DNA of 64,000 bases, taken from assembly GCA_009760855.2 (NCBI GenBank), contig WPIO01000060.1, forward strand, positions 1,791,501 to 1,855,500, written 5' to 3'. The DNA comes from Cristatella mucedo. Lineage: Eukaryota > Bryozoa > Phylactolaemata > Cristatellidae. A model generated the notes under the pieces. It worked only from the letters and a program-made list of their open reading frames with translations. It was not told the DNA's origin and made no database searches. The translations under genes were made by a program, and so were the position numbers. Shown here in pieces: positions 37,132-56,149 of this stretch (position 1 is the first letter of the stretch; each line of letters starts with the position of its first letter).

Positions 37132-38750
37132 TGATCGAGCTTAAGTGTTACGAGGGGTGCTTTGCTGGAAGCACAACAGACCATCTTTCCGCTCTTTCAT
37201 CTTTCTCTCAGACCCTTTTCATTGGCCGACGATTCACATTCGAGGCGATCTTATTTTTTTAATCACAGGCTCTTTCTCATTCCAGGGGTAAGATGCTCGT
37301 GCTTCACGATCCAGGGGTCAAGCCTGGCAGCAGGTAATCCTGGGAGTATTGCCCTCTGCTGCAAGTGTGGCAGAGATAGCTAGCTGGTAAGGCTCTAGTG
37401 CCAATATGTAAATGAGGCCATGGCTAAATCAGCTATCATTTGTGAGACGACGGATTTTTCTCTTGATGGACCTCCTCCCTTAGGTCGCTTTAGATGCCGT
37501 GTGCAACGTTTGATCAGCCGTGCCTCTTAAAAGCCGACTCGGCCTCACCCCGATAGGCACTGAGGTGGAAGCCGCAAGCATCAGCACTGACACGCCAGCA
37601 GACAGCTCTCGAGATTACTTCTTCACAGCAACGGCTAAATCAGCCGACACCATTTCCTTCACGGCAACGGATTACACCAACAGCCAGTCCAAGAAGCTCA
37701 GTAGGTGCCCAGACATTTACGTGCTAGATAAAAGCCTTGCCCTTACTATGCAAATGCAGTGCACAGGCCAGTGGGTTAACCACAACTGCCACCACGGCTC
37801 GGCCGGCTACCATGCCCAGTGCACAATCGAATCCCACAGGTGACTGCCACTGCACTCGGCCACGTGTCTTCCAATCCTCCAATTGTTTGTACCCACCGAC
37901 AGTGAGCACAATGCCGGTCGTTATGCTATGCAGCAGGGAGGAGTGGGAGGGATGGATGGTGGGTGGGCACTCCTGAGCCACAGTTCATTCACAACTTCCG
38001 GTCTGCACAGCTCTATAATAATAATAATAATAATAATGATGCACTTGATAAAGCGCCCTCAGAGAACTCAAATCTCTTTCTAGGCACTTTACATTTGCTG
38101 CAAAGGAGCTCTGTTTGTCTTGGTACGATGCCGGGGTGGCAAAGGAGTGCAAAGTCAGCCAGCAACCAACATACTGATAGACTGCTTCCCGACGTCGAAT
38201 CGTGGTTGGCTAAGAAGAAACCGCTCTGTCTTAACCCACTGCTAGCAGCATCGATATAAAGAATCCAGGCAAGGCCCACGTAGGCTGCTGTCCACAAACC
38301 ATACCATCTGGATAGTAATAATACATTTGATATAGCTCAATAGGCTGGTGATAAAATGATAAATAGTTATAGCACATCTTATGTGCCTAGACTAAAAGGA
38401 TATTTTGAGTTCTCGGTGGGTGCTATACTAAACGTGTTATTCTTATTAGATGCACACAATTTTAGAAGACATAGGCAGACAAAGGTTAATCACAGGACCG
38501 AGCGAAGGTACAAGAGCAGAGTTTCCACCAATGCTTACAACGATAGGCTTGATGGCAACAGGGAGAGCAAAGAACAATAAACAGCTGACATTCACACGGG
38601 ATTAAAAACTCCAGCAGAGAAACAAGTAGTTCTACCTATCTAGCCAACCAATTCTGAACAGCAAGAGAATGGTGGGGCGGTGGTGAGTAGCACAGCAGAC
38701 AGCAAATCAGCAAAAATAAATCTCCCTGCCAATCCACGCAAGCTTGCACG

Positions 38751-38797
<47 letters not shown>

Positions 38798-38818
38798 CAC
38801 ACACACAACACACACGCT

Positions 38819-38853
<35 letters not shown>

Positions 38854-39810
38854 GCACATACACACACGCACAGCTAAGGATCACATAAGCACATGCAAAA
38901 CAGACCAAGCAGGCGATGGATGACTTTGCTTGTTAACCCCGAGTAAAATGATCAAGGAATCTGAAAAAAGCAACGGAGCCGACATGCTGTAAAGAAACTT
39001 CATGACTGCCAAAATATCAGGTCACAATGTCTTGGCTAGCTCACGACTAGGTACGAAATCCCACAGACCACGGTAAACAGAAACAGTCAAATTAGAGCTC
39101 TAGAGCTTGAAGTGCAGAAACCTAGACGCAGTGGAAAGAGATGCTCATATCAAATTTAGACTTCTCGGGTGGCAGCCAAGCCTGCATCTGATTTATGGTC
39201 AGAGGCCTTAAAGGTTGGGCTATCGAGGTCCTGGATATATCGAGGAAATATGCTTGCTCTACTGATCATTGCATCGACGGCACGTGCCATCAAAAGGACA
39301 GAAGCAGACAAGGAAGTAGCATCCCTTTAGAGGAATCAGGGAAAACAGTAGATCTCACTGCCACCAGGTGACCGAAGTGGCGGCACTGACCGAACTGGCA
39401 AATAACACTGCAGTCGAAGGCATCAAGGCAGCTGGGCTGGGGTGGCAGCAGTTCCTACGATGGTGCGAGAAATATTTCACGCACTGATGCAGACGAAACT
39501 ATACAAGGAGCTGAAAAACTAGGAATAATGAAGGCGGACAAAGGAAACCAAAAGGCCCACAATGAAACAGTCTCGTTTAGCTAATCCAAAGACAATACAC
39601 AACTGGCTCGATCAAACGAACCTTCTTCACTCGGACAATTTACCGATGCAAGCTGTATTTGCAATGCAAGCATATTAACAACGGTGCTCACAAATTCAAA
39701 TAGCAGTCAAGCACAGCCCTCTTACCCTCGCTGGAGACTGAGTCATTGCTGCATAACGTTTGCGGCAGCCGCCGACGCCTAACCGAAAAGAGCAAGCACA
39801 GTGAAATCAT
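16143..39810 (-). CDS. KIFC3: KIFC3-like kinesin-14 (C-terminal motor kinesin), 14 exons
   Basis: Exons: 39810-39726, 34827-34765, 32360-32073, 31884-31676, 29917-about 29579, 28413-28255, 26477-26298, 25232-25053, 24785-24606, 21378-20988, 20838-20657, 19513-19027, 17343-17146 and 16375-16143. Phases match at every junction, giving about 1057 residues. Residues 1-50 are Ser/Glu-rich. About 50-690 are coiled coil. The neck [20 protein letters not shown] then ELVELKGNIRVF is nearly the KIFC3 neck. The motor (about 692-1020) carries YGQTGSGKT (P-loop), NEHSSRSH (switch I) and DLAGSE (switch II), then a short Ser/Arg tail. Kinesin-14s are minus-end-directed; KIFC3 acts in trafficking and at adherens-junction microtubules. 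It is longer than human KIFC3 because of duplicated stalk exons. Weak points are exon 1 (no direct support beyond phase and composition) and the 3' edge of exon 5. Confidence 0.88.
16560..17145. other. Kinesin intron 13; no other feature seen
   Basis: Intronic spacer. No repeat family was recognised here. Confidence 0.5.
17146..17343 (-). CDS. KIFC3: Kinesin exon 13: switch II and microtubule-binding loop
   Basis: Acceptor TTTTGTAG|GT and donor TCTTG|GTGAGT, 198 bp. Encodes [40 protein letters not shown] and [16 protein letters not shown]. Confidence 0.97.
17575..18200 (-). mobile_element. LINE family A fragment in kinesin intron
   Basis: The minus-strand translation includes [12 protein letters not shown]-like and [11 protein letters not shown]-like family-A sequence, then the SxINPASISP-type region. 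It is the reverse-oriented counterpart of 690-1560. Confidence 0.7.
18200..18420 (+). mobile_element. Two LINE family-A 3' ends with ATT tails
   Basis: At 18203-18270 and 18338-18415 the family-A hairpin (CCTAGAAAGAGATT-like then AGTTCTCTGA) is followed by ATT-rich tails. These are severely 5'-truncated insertions close together. Confidence 0.7.
18455..18550 (-). mobile_element. LINE family-B 3' scrap
   Basis: On the minus strand it matches the family-[20 protein letters not shown]-like tail region. Confidence 0.55.
18766..18860 (+). mobile_element. tRNA-derived SINE-like fragment
   Basis: TTTGGCCCAGGGGTCACGG resembles an A-box region, and GTGGGCTCGAGC resembles a B box. It is shorter and more diverged than the copies at 11463 or 27363. 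Confidence 0.45.
19027..19513 (-). CDS. KIFC3: Kinesin exon 12: motor core with P-loop and switch I
   Basis: Acceptor CGCTGTAG|GTG and donor TCTGG|GTGAGC, 487 bp. Contains [20 protein letters not shown] (nucleotide-binding P-loop), [31 protein letters not shown] and [12 protein letters not shown] (switch I). All catalytic motif residues are intact. Confidence 0.97.
19855..19945 (-). mobile_element. tRNA-derived SINE-like fragment
   Basis: On the minus strand: GTTTAGCCCAGGGATTAAGG (A-box-like) and ATGGGCTCATTCCCGG (B-box-like). Confidence 0.5.
20657..20838 (-). CDS. KIFC3: Kinesin exon 11: start of motor domain
   Basis: Acceptor GCCGCTAG|GA and donor ACTCAG|GTACGT, 182 bp. Encodes [20 protein letters not shown] and [17 protein letters not shown], the first strands of the kinesin motor. 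Confidence 0.92.
20988..21378 (-). CDS. KIFC3: Kinesin exon 10: stalk module copy 4 plus motor neck
   Basis: Acceptor ACGCTTCAG|CTG. Opens with a fourth related module, [20 protein letters not shown] then [14 protein letters not shown]. It continues to the conserved kinesin-14 neck, [20 protein letters not shown] and ELVELKG, and ends AAAG|GTGAGT in phase 1. 391 bp. Confidence 0.88.
21538..21605. repeat. (TG)n microsatellite
   Basis: About 33 TG units in the intron upstream of kinesin exon 10. Confidence 0.98.
21915..22030 (-). mobile_element. tRNA-derived SINE-like fragment
   Basis: On the minus strand: GCGGTGGTCCAGCGGTCAAG (A-box) and GTGGGCTCGAGGCC (B-box), spaced as in a tRNA. Confidence 0.55.
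22180..23190 (-). mobile_element. LINE family A, 3' half, reverse orientation
   Basis: The minus-strand end is a clean family-A 3' terminus with ATT tail (22183-22200). Coding remnants include [56 protein letters not shown] and [20 protein letters not shown]. It is among the better preserved A copies. Confidence 0.85.
23191..23944. other. Kinesin intron spacer with family-A-like scraps
   Basis: Weak similarity to the LINE C-terminal block ([13 protein letters not shown] at about 23283-23325) suggests another decayed L2-type copy. No gene was recognised. Confidence 0.4.
23945..24077. repeat. 66-bp direct tandem duplication
   Basis: CATCTGGGTCTTCCGTTTCC starts at 23945 and again at 24011. The two copies differ at only a few positions. 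A second short tandem (CCGGACCGCGTCAATGCAG-type, 19 bp, two copies) follows at about 24120-24158. Confidence 0.9.
24606..24785 (-). CDS. KIFC3: Kinesin exon 9: 60-residue stalk module, copy 3
   Basis: Exactly 180 bp, phase 0-0, acceptor GCCGAGCAG|CTG and donor GCGCAG|GTACGA. Begins [20 protein letters not shown] and continues [14 protein letters not shown]. Confidence 0.85.
25053..25232 (-). CDS. KIFC3: Kinesin exon 8: 60-residue stalk module, copy 2
   Basis: Exactly 180 bp, phase 0-0, acceptor CCGCTGCAG|CTG and donor AAGCTG|GTGAGA. Begins [20 protein letters not shown] and continues [14 protein letters not shown], aligned end to end with exons 7 and 9. Confidence 0.85.
25380..25705 (+). mobile_element. 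LINE family A 3' end
   Basis: [13 protein letters not shown]-like remnant, then [20 protein letters not shown] and a 3' end with CCTTGAAAGATT and ATT tail. Confidence 0.65.
26298..26477 (-). CDS. KIFC3: Kinesin exon 7: 60-residue stalk module, copy 1
   Basis: Exactly 180 bp, phase 0-0, acceptor CTTTGCAG|CTC and donor CTTG|GTGAGC. Begins [20 protein letters not shown] and continues [14 protein letters not shown]. Confidence 0.85.
26890..27360 (+). mobile_element. LINE family B 3' end
   Basis: Starts in the [14 protein letters not shown]-like block and ends GTGTGGAGTTCCAGCCAGAT. It contains an internal 32-bp duplication (CTGCTACTTCCACGCTACTC, twice, near 27134 and 27166). Confidence 0.7.
27361..27554 (-). 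mobile_element. tRNA-derived SINE (good copy)
   Basis: On the minus strand: GGTGAGCCGTGATGGCACAC then GGTAAGGC, with B box GGTTCGATTCC matching the tRNA consensus. The 3' end CTATACAAAAGGAGGCTG is followed by a TTTATTATTATT-like tail. It abuts the family-B 3' end. Confidence 0.8.
27743..28015 (+). mobile_element. LINE family B 3' end
   Basis: [19 protein letters not shown]-like peptide and a GTGGAGTTACTGACGGAGAT terminus. Truncated at the 5' side. Confidence 0.75.
28255..28413 (-). CDS. KIFC3: Kinesin exon 6 (coiled coil)
   Basis: A strong polypyrimidine tract and acceptor CTTTCGCAG|GTG, donor CTCG|GTACGT. 159 bp, phase 0-0. Encodes [20 protein letters not shown] and [20 protein letters not shown]. 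Confidence 0.75.
28700..28812 (+). mobile_element. tRNA-derived SINE fragment
   Basis: TTGGCCCGCCCAGGGGTGAG (A-box-like), GCGGATTCGAGTTC (B box) and CTGCCGCTATA, the SINE body motif seen at 44513 and in the minus-strand copies. Confidence 0.55.
29106..29262 (-). mobile_element. tRNA-derived SINE
   Basis: On the minus strand: GGTGAGCCATGATGGCGCAC (A box), GGCTCGAATCCTG (B box), then CGCTATACAAAAAGAGTCTG. It ends immediately upstream of the long palindrome at 29292. Confidence 0.75.
29292..29363. repeat. 72-bp palindrome: 35-bp arms, 2-bp centre
   Basis: 29292-29326 and 29329-29363 are exact reverse complements, checked base by base, around centre GT. It is GC-rich, lies in the intron between kinesin exons 5 and 6, and abuts a SINE. 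Confidence 0.97.
29579..29917 (-). CDS. KIFC3: Kinesin exon 5 (coiled coil, 3' edge uncertain)
   Basis: Acceptor GTTGCCAAG|GAG. Encodes [60 protein letters not shown] and [20 protein letters not shown]. The next exon must be entered in phase 0. The donor at 29579 (GAG|GTTTGG) fits but is weak. The better-looking CAG|GTCAAA at 29595 would leave phase 2 and is incompatible. Confidence 0.6.
30215..30510 (+). mobile_element. LINE family A 3' end
   Basis: [12 protein letters not shown]-like end, CATGCTGACCCCGTGCATGT spacer, a CCTAGACAGAGATACAACTT hairpin region and an ATT tail. Confidence 0.7.
30511..31675. other. Kinesin intron 4; nothing recognised
   Basis: A possible diverged tRNA-SINE at 30560-30640 (minus). 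No exon with usable splice signals was found. Confidence 0.4.
31676..31884 (-). CDS. KIFC3: Kinesin exon 4 (coiled coil)
   Basis: Acceptor ACGCTTCAG|GT and donor GCCATG|GTGAGC. Encodes [40 protein letters not shown] and [20 protein letters not shown]. 209 bp, phase 1 in, phase 0 out. Confidence 0.7.
32073..32360 (-). CDS. KIFC3: Kinesin exon 3 (coiled coil)
   Basis: Acceptor CTTCTTGCAG|. Encodes [40 protein letters not shown] and [15 protein letters not shown], a strong heptad-rich coil. The 3' edge has no GT donor. The only phase-compatible exit is GCAG|GCAATG, a GC-type donor (see findings). Confidence 0.75.
32430..32640 (+). mobile_element. LINE family A 3' end in kinesin intron 2
   Basis: [19 protein letters not shown] and the following 3' segment match family A. 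Confidence 0.65.
32640..34004. other. Kinesin intron 2 spacer; (CA)-rich stretch at 32920-32990
   Basis: No gene or recognised element apart from the short CA/CAG tracts. Confidence 0.4.
34005..34230. repeat. Perfect 111-bp tandem duplication
   Basis: 34005-34115 is repeated without mismatch at 34116-34226, with identity continuing to 34230. The unit includes the (AAT)n tail and the first bases of a reverse-oriented family-A LINE end. Confidence 0.97.
34065..34470 (-). mobile_element. LINE family A 3' end (reverse), partly tandemly duplicated
   Basis: Minus-strand ATT tail, TTAGTTCTCTGAGAGTAC hairpin part, and upstream sequence ending near 34450 with CTGACTCGACGATATTTAAA. The ATT tail and hairpin are present twice because of the 111-bp duplication. 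Confidence 0.7.
34765..34827 (-). CDS. KIFC3: Kinesin exon 2 (acidic Ser/Glu exon)
   Basis: A 63-bp exon between acceptor AATTTCAG| and donor CCTCAG|GTGCGT. Encodes [20 protein letters not shown], phase 1 in and out, matching the phase-1 entry of exon 3. Confidence 0.6.
35555..36240 (-). mobile_element. LINE family B fragment (reverse) in kinesin intron 1
   Basis: Antisense to the SSFLRSTLA.../[20 protein letters not shown]-type region and the [20 protein letters not shown] block. Diverged, with no 3' tail. Confidence 0.65.
36241..37035. other. Kinesin intron 1; unassigned
   Basis: A short open stretch on the minus strand at 36609-36676 ends at a donor-like CGTCAG|GTACCG, but its phase does not fit exon 2. 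Nothing else was recognised. Confidence 0.3.
37036..37128. repeat. (GA)n microsatellite
   Basis: About 46 uninterrupted GA units. Confidence 0.98.
37285..37435 (+). mobile_element. tRNA-derived SINE-like copy
   Basis: CAGGGGTAAGATGCTCGTGC (A-box-like), GGGGTCAAGCCTGG (B-box-like) and end GCCATGGCTAAATCAGCTAT, the shared SINE 3' motif. Confidence 0.6.
38020..38100 (-). mobile_element. LINE family A 3' terminus only
   Basis: Minus strand: AAATGTAAAGTGCCTAGAAA and GGGCGCTTTATC hairpin, then ATT tail. About 80 bp long, an extreme 5' truncation. Confidence 0.8.
38752..38872. repeat. (CA)n / (CGCA)n microsatellite
   Basis: A compound CA tract interrupted by CAACA and CGCG steps. Confidence 0.95.
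38873..39725. other. Kinesin intron 1, distal part; nothing recognised
   Basis: No coding or repeat signal was recognised. Confidence 0.4.
39726..39810 (-). CDS. KIFC3: Kinesin exon 1 (candidate start exon)
   Basis: The ATG at 39810-39808 opens a frame ending [10 protein letters not shown], and the exon closes at donor GCGAGG|GTAAGA in phase 1. That fits the phase-1 entry of exon 2 and continues its acidic, serine-rich composition. The start ATG has a weak context, and an alternative start further upstream in another 5' exon is possible. Confidence 0.4.
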
Positions 39811-40105
39811 TAGCTGCTGCAGCCAGCAGCAGAGTGCACATGCGCTATCGAGCTCTCAATACGAGCTTGCACACAGAGCTCAGAGAACCAGCGAGCTCAG
39901 CAGAGGCAGCATATTTATCGAAGGCGAAGCAGCCGCGCTGGCGCTCATAATAATCCCAGCGCTGATAGGGGGGATCGCTAGCGCCAAAGCACACCGCTAC
40001 TACTGCTAATCGGTGCGACTGGACGGTCCAAGGGATCGAAGGTGTACAGCAAGAGAGAAACGGTTTGACAAACGGCTTTGCAGGCTAGTGCTGGGAGGGG
40101 GGGGG

Positions 40106-40117
40106 GTTACCGGCAAC
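40106..40117. promoter_or_regulatory. X-box-like RFX site, GTTACCGGCAAC
   Basis: Both half-sites fit the RFX consensus (GTNRCC / RGYAAC) with zero spacer. It lies between the divergent kinesin and EF-hand genes, about 300 bp upstream of the proposed kinesin ATG. Function is inferred from the motif only. Confidence 0.45.
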
Positions 40118-40179
40118 CAGGATCGGTTGCAATGGGCGGGCAAAACATTAGAACTGATTCGTTTTCTCGTGGCAGACGG

Positions 40180-40186
40180 ATATATA
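40180..40186 (-). promoter_or_regulatory. TATA-like element for kinesin gene
   Basis: Minus-strand GGTATATATCC about 370 bp upstream of the proposed start codon. This is a low-information match. Confidence 0.25.
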
Positions 40187-40696
40187 CCTTGCAATGATGC
40201 AGCTTTCACTCTCTCAATTAGATGAACTCGTTGCGCTAGCTTATAAGCCCATCTGTTGCAGAGCGGTGAGAGACGGGCGAACCCTCCTCAACGAGCCCGA
40301 CACCGGCGCCAACTGAGAAAGCAGGGCGGGAATGAGTTAATCCAGTGATGTCAGAGCTGATGCATAAGGGTGTCATCGGTGGAGATACTGATGATTTCAC
40401 AGCCGAAATCGCGTATAGAACAGCCTAGGCCGATAGGCATCCGCAGCACCCCGAACGCCTGAGAAATGTAACGGCAGCGGCCGACGCCAGTGGTGAGGCG
40501 CGACCGCAGGGCTGACCTCTGCTCCCTGAAGGGATGCGTTCGCACGCTTAATAATTCCAGACTGATTTTGATTGATCGGAAGTTTTCATTTGAGTAAAAT
40601 ATTTTTTATTTATATTTTGTTATATAATCTCTACTAAAACTGAATGCAGAATCCTTGACGTCATTGGTCAAGATACTCGCTTCCGGAACCTCCAGT

Positions 40697-40708
40697 GTTA
40701 TTGGCAAC
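40697..40708. promoter_or_regulatory. X-box-like / inverted CCAAT element, GTTATTGGCAAC
   Basis: The right half-site GGCAAC fits RFX and the left is degenerate. The embedded ATTGG is also an inverted CCAAT box. It sits about 70 bp upstream of the putative plus-strand first-exon donor at 40776. Confidence 0.35.
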
Positions 40709-40775
40709 CGCCCTAACGCGGGCGCCCCTCCTGCCCCGCCAGACAAGGAACAAGTGACTGTTAAGAAAAAAAGAG
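40700..40775 (+). other. Candidate 5' UTR exon of the EF-hand gene
   Basis: Ends at a consensus donor AAAGAG|GTAAGT (GT at 40776). The first coding exon at 43355 has only 2 nt before its ATG after a good acceptor, so an upstream non-coding exon is required. This is the nearest strong donor. Confidence 0.4.
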
Positions 40776-41394
40776 GTAAGTTGTGATTGTGGCTGGCAAA
40801 TGCATTCAGCTAAACCCGTTAAGGAGCTCAAAATACACTGTTATGGGGTTAACGGTGTACAGATGGAGTCTGCCCACAACATACGTAGACGCGAACCGCC
40901 GTGTTCTTTCGCTAGATTCGATGGGTTGCGACGCATCTCGCAAGACCCCAATGAACCAAGGTAGAACGAACGAATTTTTTGTTGCTTTAACAGTCATCAA
41001 AGCTCAACTGGGGGCTTCAAGCTGGTCTAAATTCTTGTCAATTACAATACAGTAGTCAGATTATTCATTAAACTTAAAAATTAAAGCTACACTTCATCGT
41101 TATCTTGAGATCCGCAGTGGCTCAGAGAGTCGAGAAGTGGATTCTCTTAAGGTTCTCACTATCATTGGTTGGGCTTCTTCAGTCACTAGCTAAATAGCGC
41201 TGCCACCCTCTTCATCTCCTCCGATAGCTTCTGAGAACTTAGTTGCTGCTTCCTTTTATTTCATTTCACGTGGTACTGCCTTATGCGCTTGCTCTGAATC
41301 TCTCTAACACAGCCTACGTAGAATGCCTGTTCAGTTCTTTTTAGCTATGATGAATATGGTTTTCACTTCCCTTGGTCTATCATTGCAGTCCTTT

Positions 41395-41812
41395 CTTGAT
41401 TACAAACCTTAAATCCTTTGGAGACCGTGCATTTAGCTCGTATGCTCCCACAGCCTGGAACTCCCTCCCGACCTGCATCAGAACATTCCCTGACCTGACC
41501 ACATTTAAAAGAAACTTAAAAACATACCTATTTAGGACAGCATTTAGTGGGTCCTTGTGATCCGTCCTCGATGTGCTTATGCGTGCTGACACTGTTCATG
41601 CTGCCACTAACCACATTTGCATGCTGACCCAGTGCATGTAACCCCTAACCATGTTATTCATTTTGTTTGTTTTTCAAGCATGATTTTACTTACTATTCTA
41701 TTGCGTATCACTTTGCAGCAAATGTAAAGCGCCTAGAAAGAGATTAAGTTCTCTGAGGGCGCTTTATCAAGTGCAATATTATTATTATTATTATTATTAT
41801 TGCACCCAAACG
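41395..41812 (+). mobile_element. LINE family A 3' end (clean reference copy)
   Basis: [40 protein letters not shown], stop, then the 3' UTR with AAAGCGCCTAGAAAGAGATT and TCTGAGGGCGCTTTATC forming a stem. A perfect ATT tail runs at 41789-41812. Confidence 0.9.
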
Positions 41813-42349
41813 AGGATGACCTTGCTGGGGGGGGGGGGGAGGGGGTAGCATTCAAAGACCTTGTGGAGTGGCGAAGGTTTTTTTTGAGCGCATCTCAGCT
41901 TGCCATCTCACCATTCGCTAAGGCACCGAGCATTTCCGTACTTTTCTCATACGTTTTTCAATCGCCAGCAGGATATGAACCCGAGAGCACTAATCCCGAG
42001 TATGCGATGCTCAACACTATGACCCCTCTCACTCAATCGTGCGCTGCCATTCATCAAATTCCGCTTTGTTCAACAAATGCTCTTCTGTATAACATTAAGT
42101 TTTCACCACTTTTGATCGAGATATGTCAATCTTGCTTGCAAGGTAAGCCGCTCTGGTTTCAAGTAATAGTGATTGTAGTGAGAATACAATGTGCACAATA
42201 CCCCAGAGAACTAAGTTTCACGATACTTGATATGCGCCGGATGGAAGGCGTATGACGTATTGAGTCACAATTTAAGCACTAAATAATTATTCACATGGAC
42301 GCAGCGAATGACTTGAGGAACAGACTTTAATGTTCATTTCAAATTTTAT

Positions 42350-42502
42350 TTGTAAAATATTAGCTGATTTAAAAGCTTCCTTTGTATAGCGGCGGTAGAG
42401 CATTGCCTGCTTGCAGTTGGAAATTAAGGATCGCGAACTGCAGATTCGATTAAAATTGTGAAGAGCAAGCGCCTTACCTCATTTGCCACCACAGCCCAGT
42501 AA
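42350..42502 (-). mobile_element. tRNA-derived SINE (diverged)
   Basis: Minus strand: GGGCTGTGGTGGCAAATGAG and GGTAAGGCGCTTG, a weak B box (AATCGAATC), then CGCTATACAAAGGAAGC and TAAATCAGCTAATATTT. Confidence 0.65.
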
Positions 42503-43231
42503 AGCCGTAATCTCAGGGAGTCACTAAATGTCAGTCGTTAGCGAGCTCCTGGTTTTGAAAGCTGGAGGTATGGTCTCCAGAGGAAGTGAGGTCTCCAAGG
42601 GAAATGAGGTCGATTGGAGGTTCAGTCAACATTTCACCGTCGGAGGACCCTGAGGTAGTCGGGTAAGTTTAAGAATTAAGGAATTTCGATGTGTAGGCAG
42701 GGTCGTGGATCATCAGCAGGATCATTAGAATGAAGGCTTTTTTGCCTGAGCGATCAAGCCCGCCGCCACTACACCGAGCGAGTCGTAAAGTGAGGGCCCC
42801 ACTCCGGACTGGTCCTGGCACAACGTTCGCGTCTAGCCGGTGGGCCGGGAACGTCCGCGCCCTGTGCATGCACTGAGTGATCTTGAAGCCGAAGTGGTGC
42901 TTGATGGGGAGCCGTGAGCGGGTGGGTTGAAGGGATACAACGTGGCAGGTGAAACGCTTGCGAAAAGAAGCAAGCCAAGCTGCAGAAGTTTGAGTCGACT
43001 TATGCTTCAAATGTGCTTCGGAGAGATATGTAGCTAAACGCAAGCGTAGTTCCTCGTGGTGGGTTCTTCGCAGTTTCGGATGGAGATGTGATCATAAAAA
43101 GTTTGTCACAGTTGAACGGAATGTGGCACCTATCGCAATGTCATCAGTTTCGCTCTCGCTCGCCACCTGAACTACAGTTCACATAAAAGGGCGAAATCGA
43201 AATGTAGTTGCTACCAAGGCAATGTAAATTC

Positions 43232-43232
<1 letters not shown>
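42503..43232. other. Intron of the EF-hand gene; unassigned
   Basis: No domain or repeat was recognised in the short open frames here. Confidence 0.35.

Positions 43233-43267
<35 letters not shown>
43233..43267. repeat. (GA)n microsatellite
   Basis: About 17 GA units just upstream of the first coding exon of the EF-hand gene. Confidence 0.95.
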
Positions 43268-43270
<3 letters not shown>

Positions 43271-43356
43271 TTATATTGACACAGATCCTTTTCAGCAACC
43301 CCTCAAATGTTTGACATCGCGTAGCATCGATGACCGTTGTTCTTGTCTGTCCAGTC

Positions 43357-54447
<11,091 letters not shown>

Positions 54448-55655
54448 CGACGATGCCGACCAACCGGCGGCGGCAGGCACAGCCGCCGAACCGACTGCGG
54501 CCGGCAATCGCATCGGACTTCGCCGAAGCGCCGTCGGCCGATCGACCGGAAGTCGCTCGCTGGCGCGGCGCCCTCGACGCGCAGCGTCCGCATTTCGCGA
54601 GATTCCGAGCGCGAGCGCGGGGCTAGCGCTGCCGCCGATCGCCGGCGTGGTCTTTCTGGCCTCGGAACGCCGCTCCCCCAGCCGCGAAATAGGCCAGACG
54701 CGCGTCCGCTGCTCCAGAGACAGCTCCGCGGCGGCAGCCAGTCACTCGCGAGCGACTGACTGCGCCCTGCGAGTAAGTTATGTCAACTAAGTTTCAGATA
54801 GTCGTAGCGCTCTCGCTTTTTTCTATTTCGATTCGCTCGCGATTTCGCTCCTCCACCGAACTTTCGCTGAGGCGAAAAAAATGGGGGCGAAAACCTGCTG
54901 GGCTTCGCGGCGCGGTCTCACTCACTTCGCGGGAAAGGCGCACGATCAACGGCGACGACCACATACTTGCACGATTATAGGGTCGTAAACGAATGGTGCG
55001 CGCGTAGATAGGATCACACGGTAGCAGTAATTGCTTTGCAAAATTATTGATACTTGAGTGGGAACTTTAAGTGTTATTGGTTAGCAGAATTGTTTCAACG
55101 AGGCTGAGATCAGCAACTTCAGCTGACTGGCACTGACGTGCATCTGTGTGATAGGACGAGGCTAACCTTTTAGAAGTTCGCTAACCTTTAGCCTAATCTA
55201 GAACGCGCATTTAGCTGAATATCTGCCAGATGTTTAGAGCATCAAATATTCCTAACCGATCAGGTAGCAGCGCCAGAAGCGGAGGAACAAAATTGAGCTT
55301 GCGATTTTCGAAAAACCAGAGGCGCGAGCCGAATGTGGACCAATAATTTACCAAATCCAGTCTAATTTGGCTGGAAGAGCATGCCTACAGCATGGCAACA
55401 CTGGGAGACAGGAATTCTTTAACTGTCCCTCCAAAATGACCGTAGGTTAGTGACATGAGTGCAGTGCAGGACCAAGCAAGCAACACGATGTTTGCTGATC
55501 TTCTGCCTCTTGGAATTTATCATTTAATAAGCCGTATACATATTCGACGCATTGAATAGTGGATGAATTTTACCATGCACTCCAGGTCACACGCAGGGTA
55601 ACAAAAAGATATATGCTTAATACACTTTTTCCACAATTTATACAATCACTCTTGT
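54448..55655. other. 3' UTR / intergenic; nothing else recognised
   Basis: The first 200 bp after the stop are GC-rich and then AT-rich. No clear polyadenylation hexamer stood out. No other gene was recognised. Confidence 0.4.
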
Positions 55656-55659
55656 CGAT

Positions 55660-55910
55660 TTTATTGCCAGGGACCGTCTAGGCTTCCTTTTTATGCAGAT
55701 GACACACGGCAGTACCTGTTCTTTGATATCTCTCTGCCTTACAGCACACCGGACTATCTCAATCCCTTGCTGCATGCATTTATTTCTGAAATTCGTACCT
55801 GGATGGTAGAAAACTTCCTCAACTTGAATAGCGACACTACCAAGTTCATAATTATGGGCACACCTAGTGCTATTAAGAAATTCGAGAAATCAATTCTCAA
55901 AACTTAGAAA
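55660..55910 (+). mobile_element. LINE family-A-like RT fragment
   Basis: FYADDTRQYLFF catalytic block at about 55692-55727, then FISEIRTWMVENFLNLNSDT and KFIIMGTPSA. Stop after KSILKT. Confidence 0.75.
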
Positions 55911-56149
55911 TCGCTACCTTAAATGTCACGGATAACTATAAGACTGCTGAGAATAATTATAAAGTTTCCACGAGATTGGAATGGAACTTAGAGGGTGCCA
56001 ATGTTGATAGCAGATTTGAAATTACTTCTGTCAATCAGGAAGGTTGTCAATGGTTAAAAGGTGACTAACTGCTCACAGATGAAGGCCGTAGTGTGGCTAT
56101 CCCAAGAATCCGTACTTGGTCCACTTTTGTTTTCACATTTCCTTTTTGC

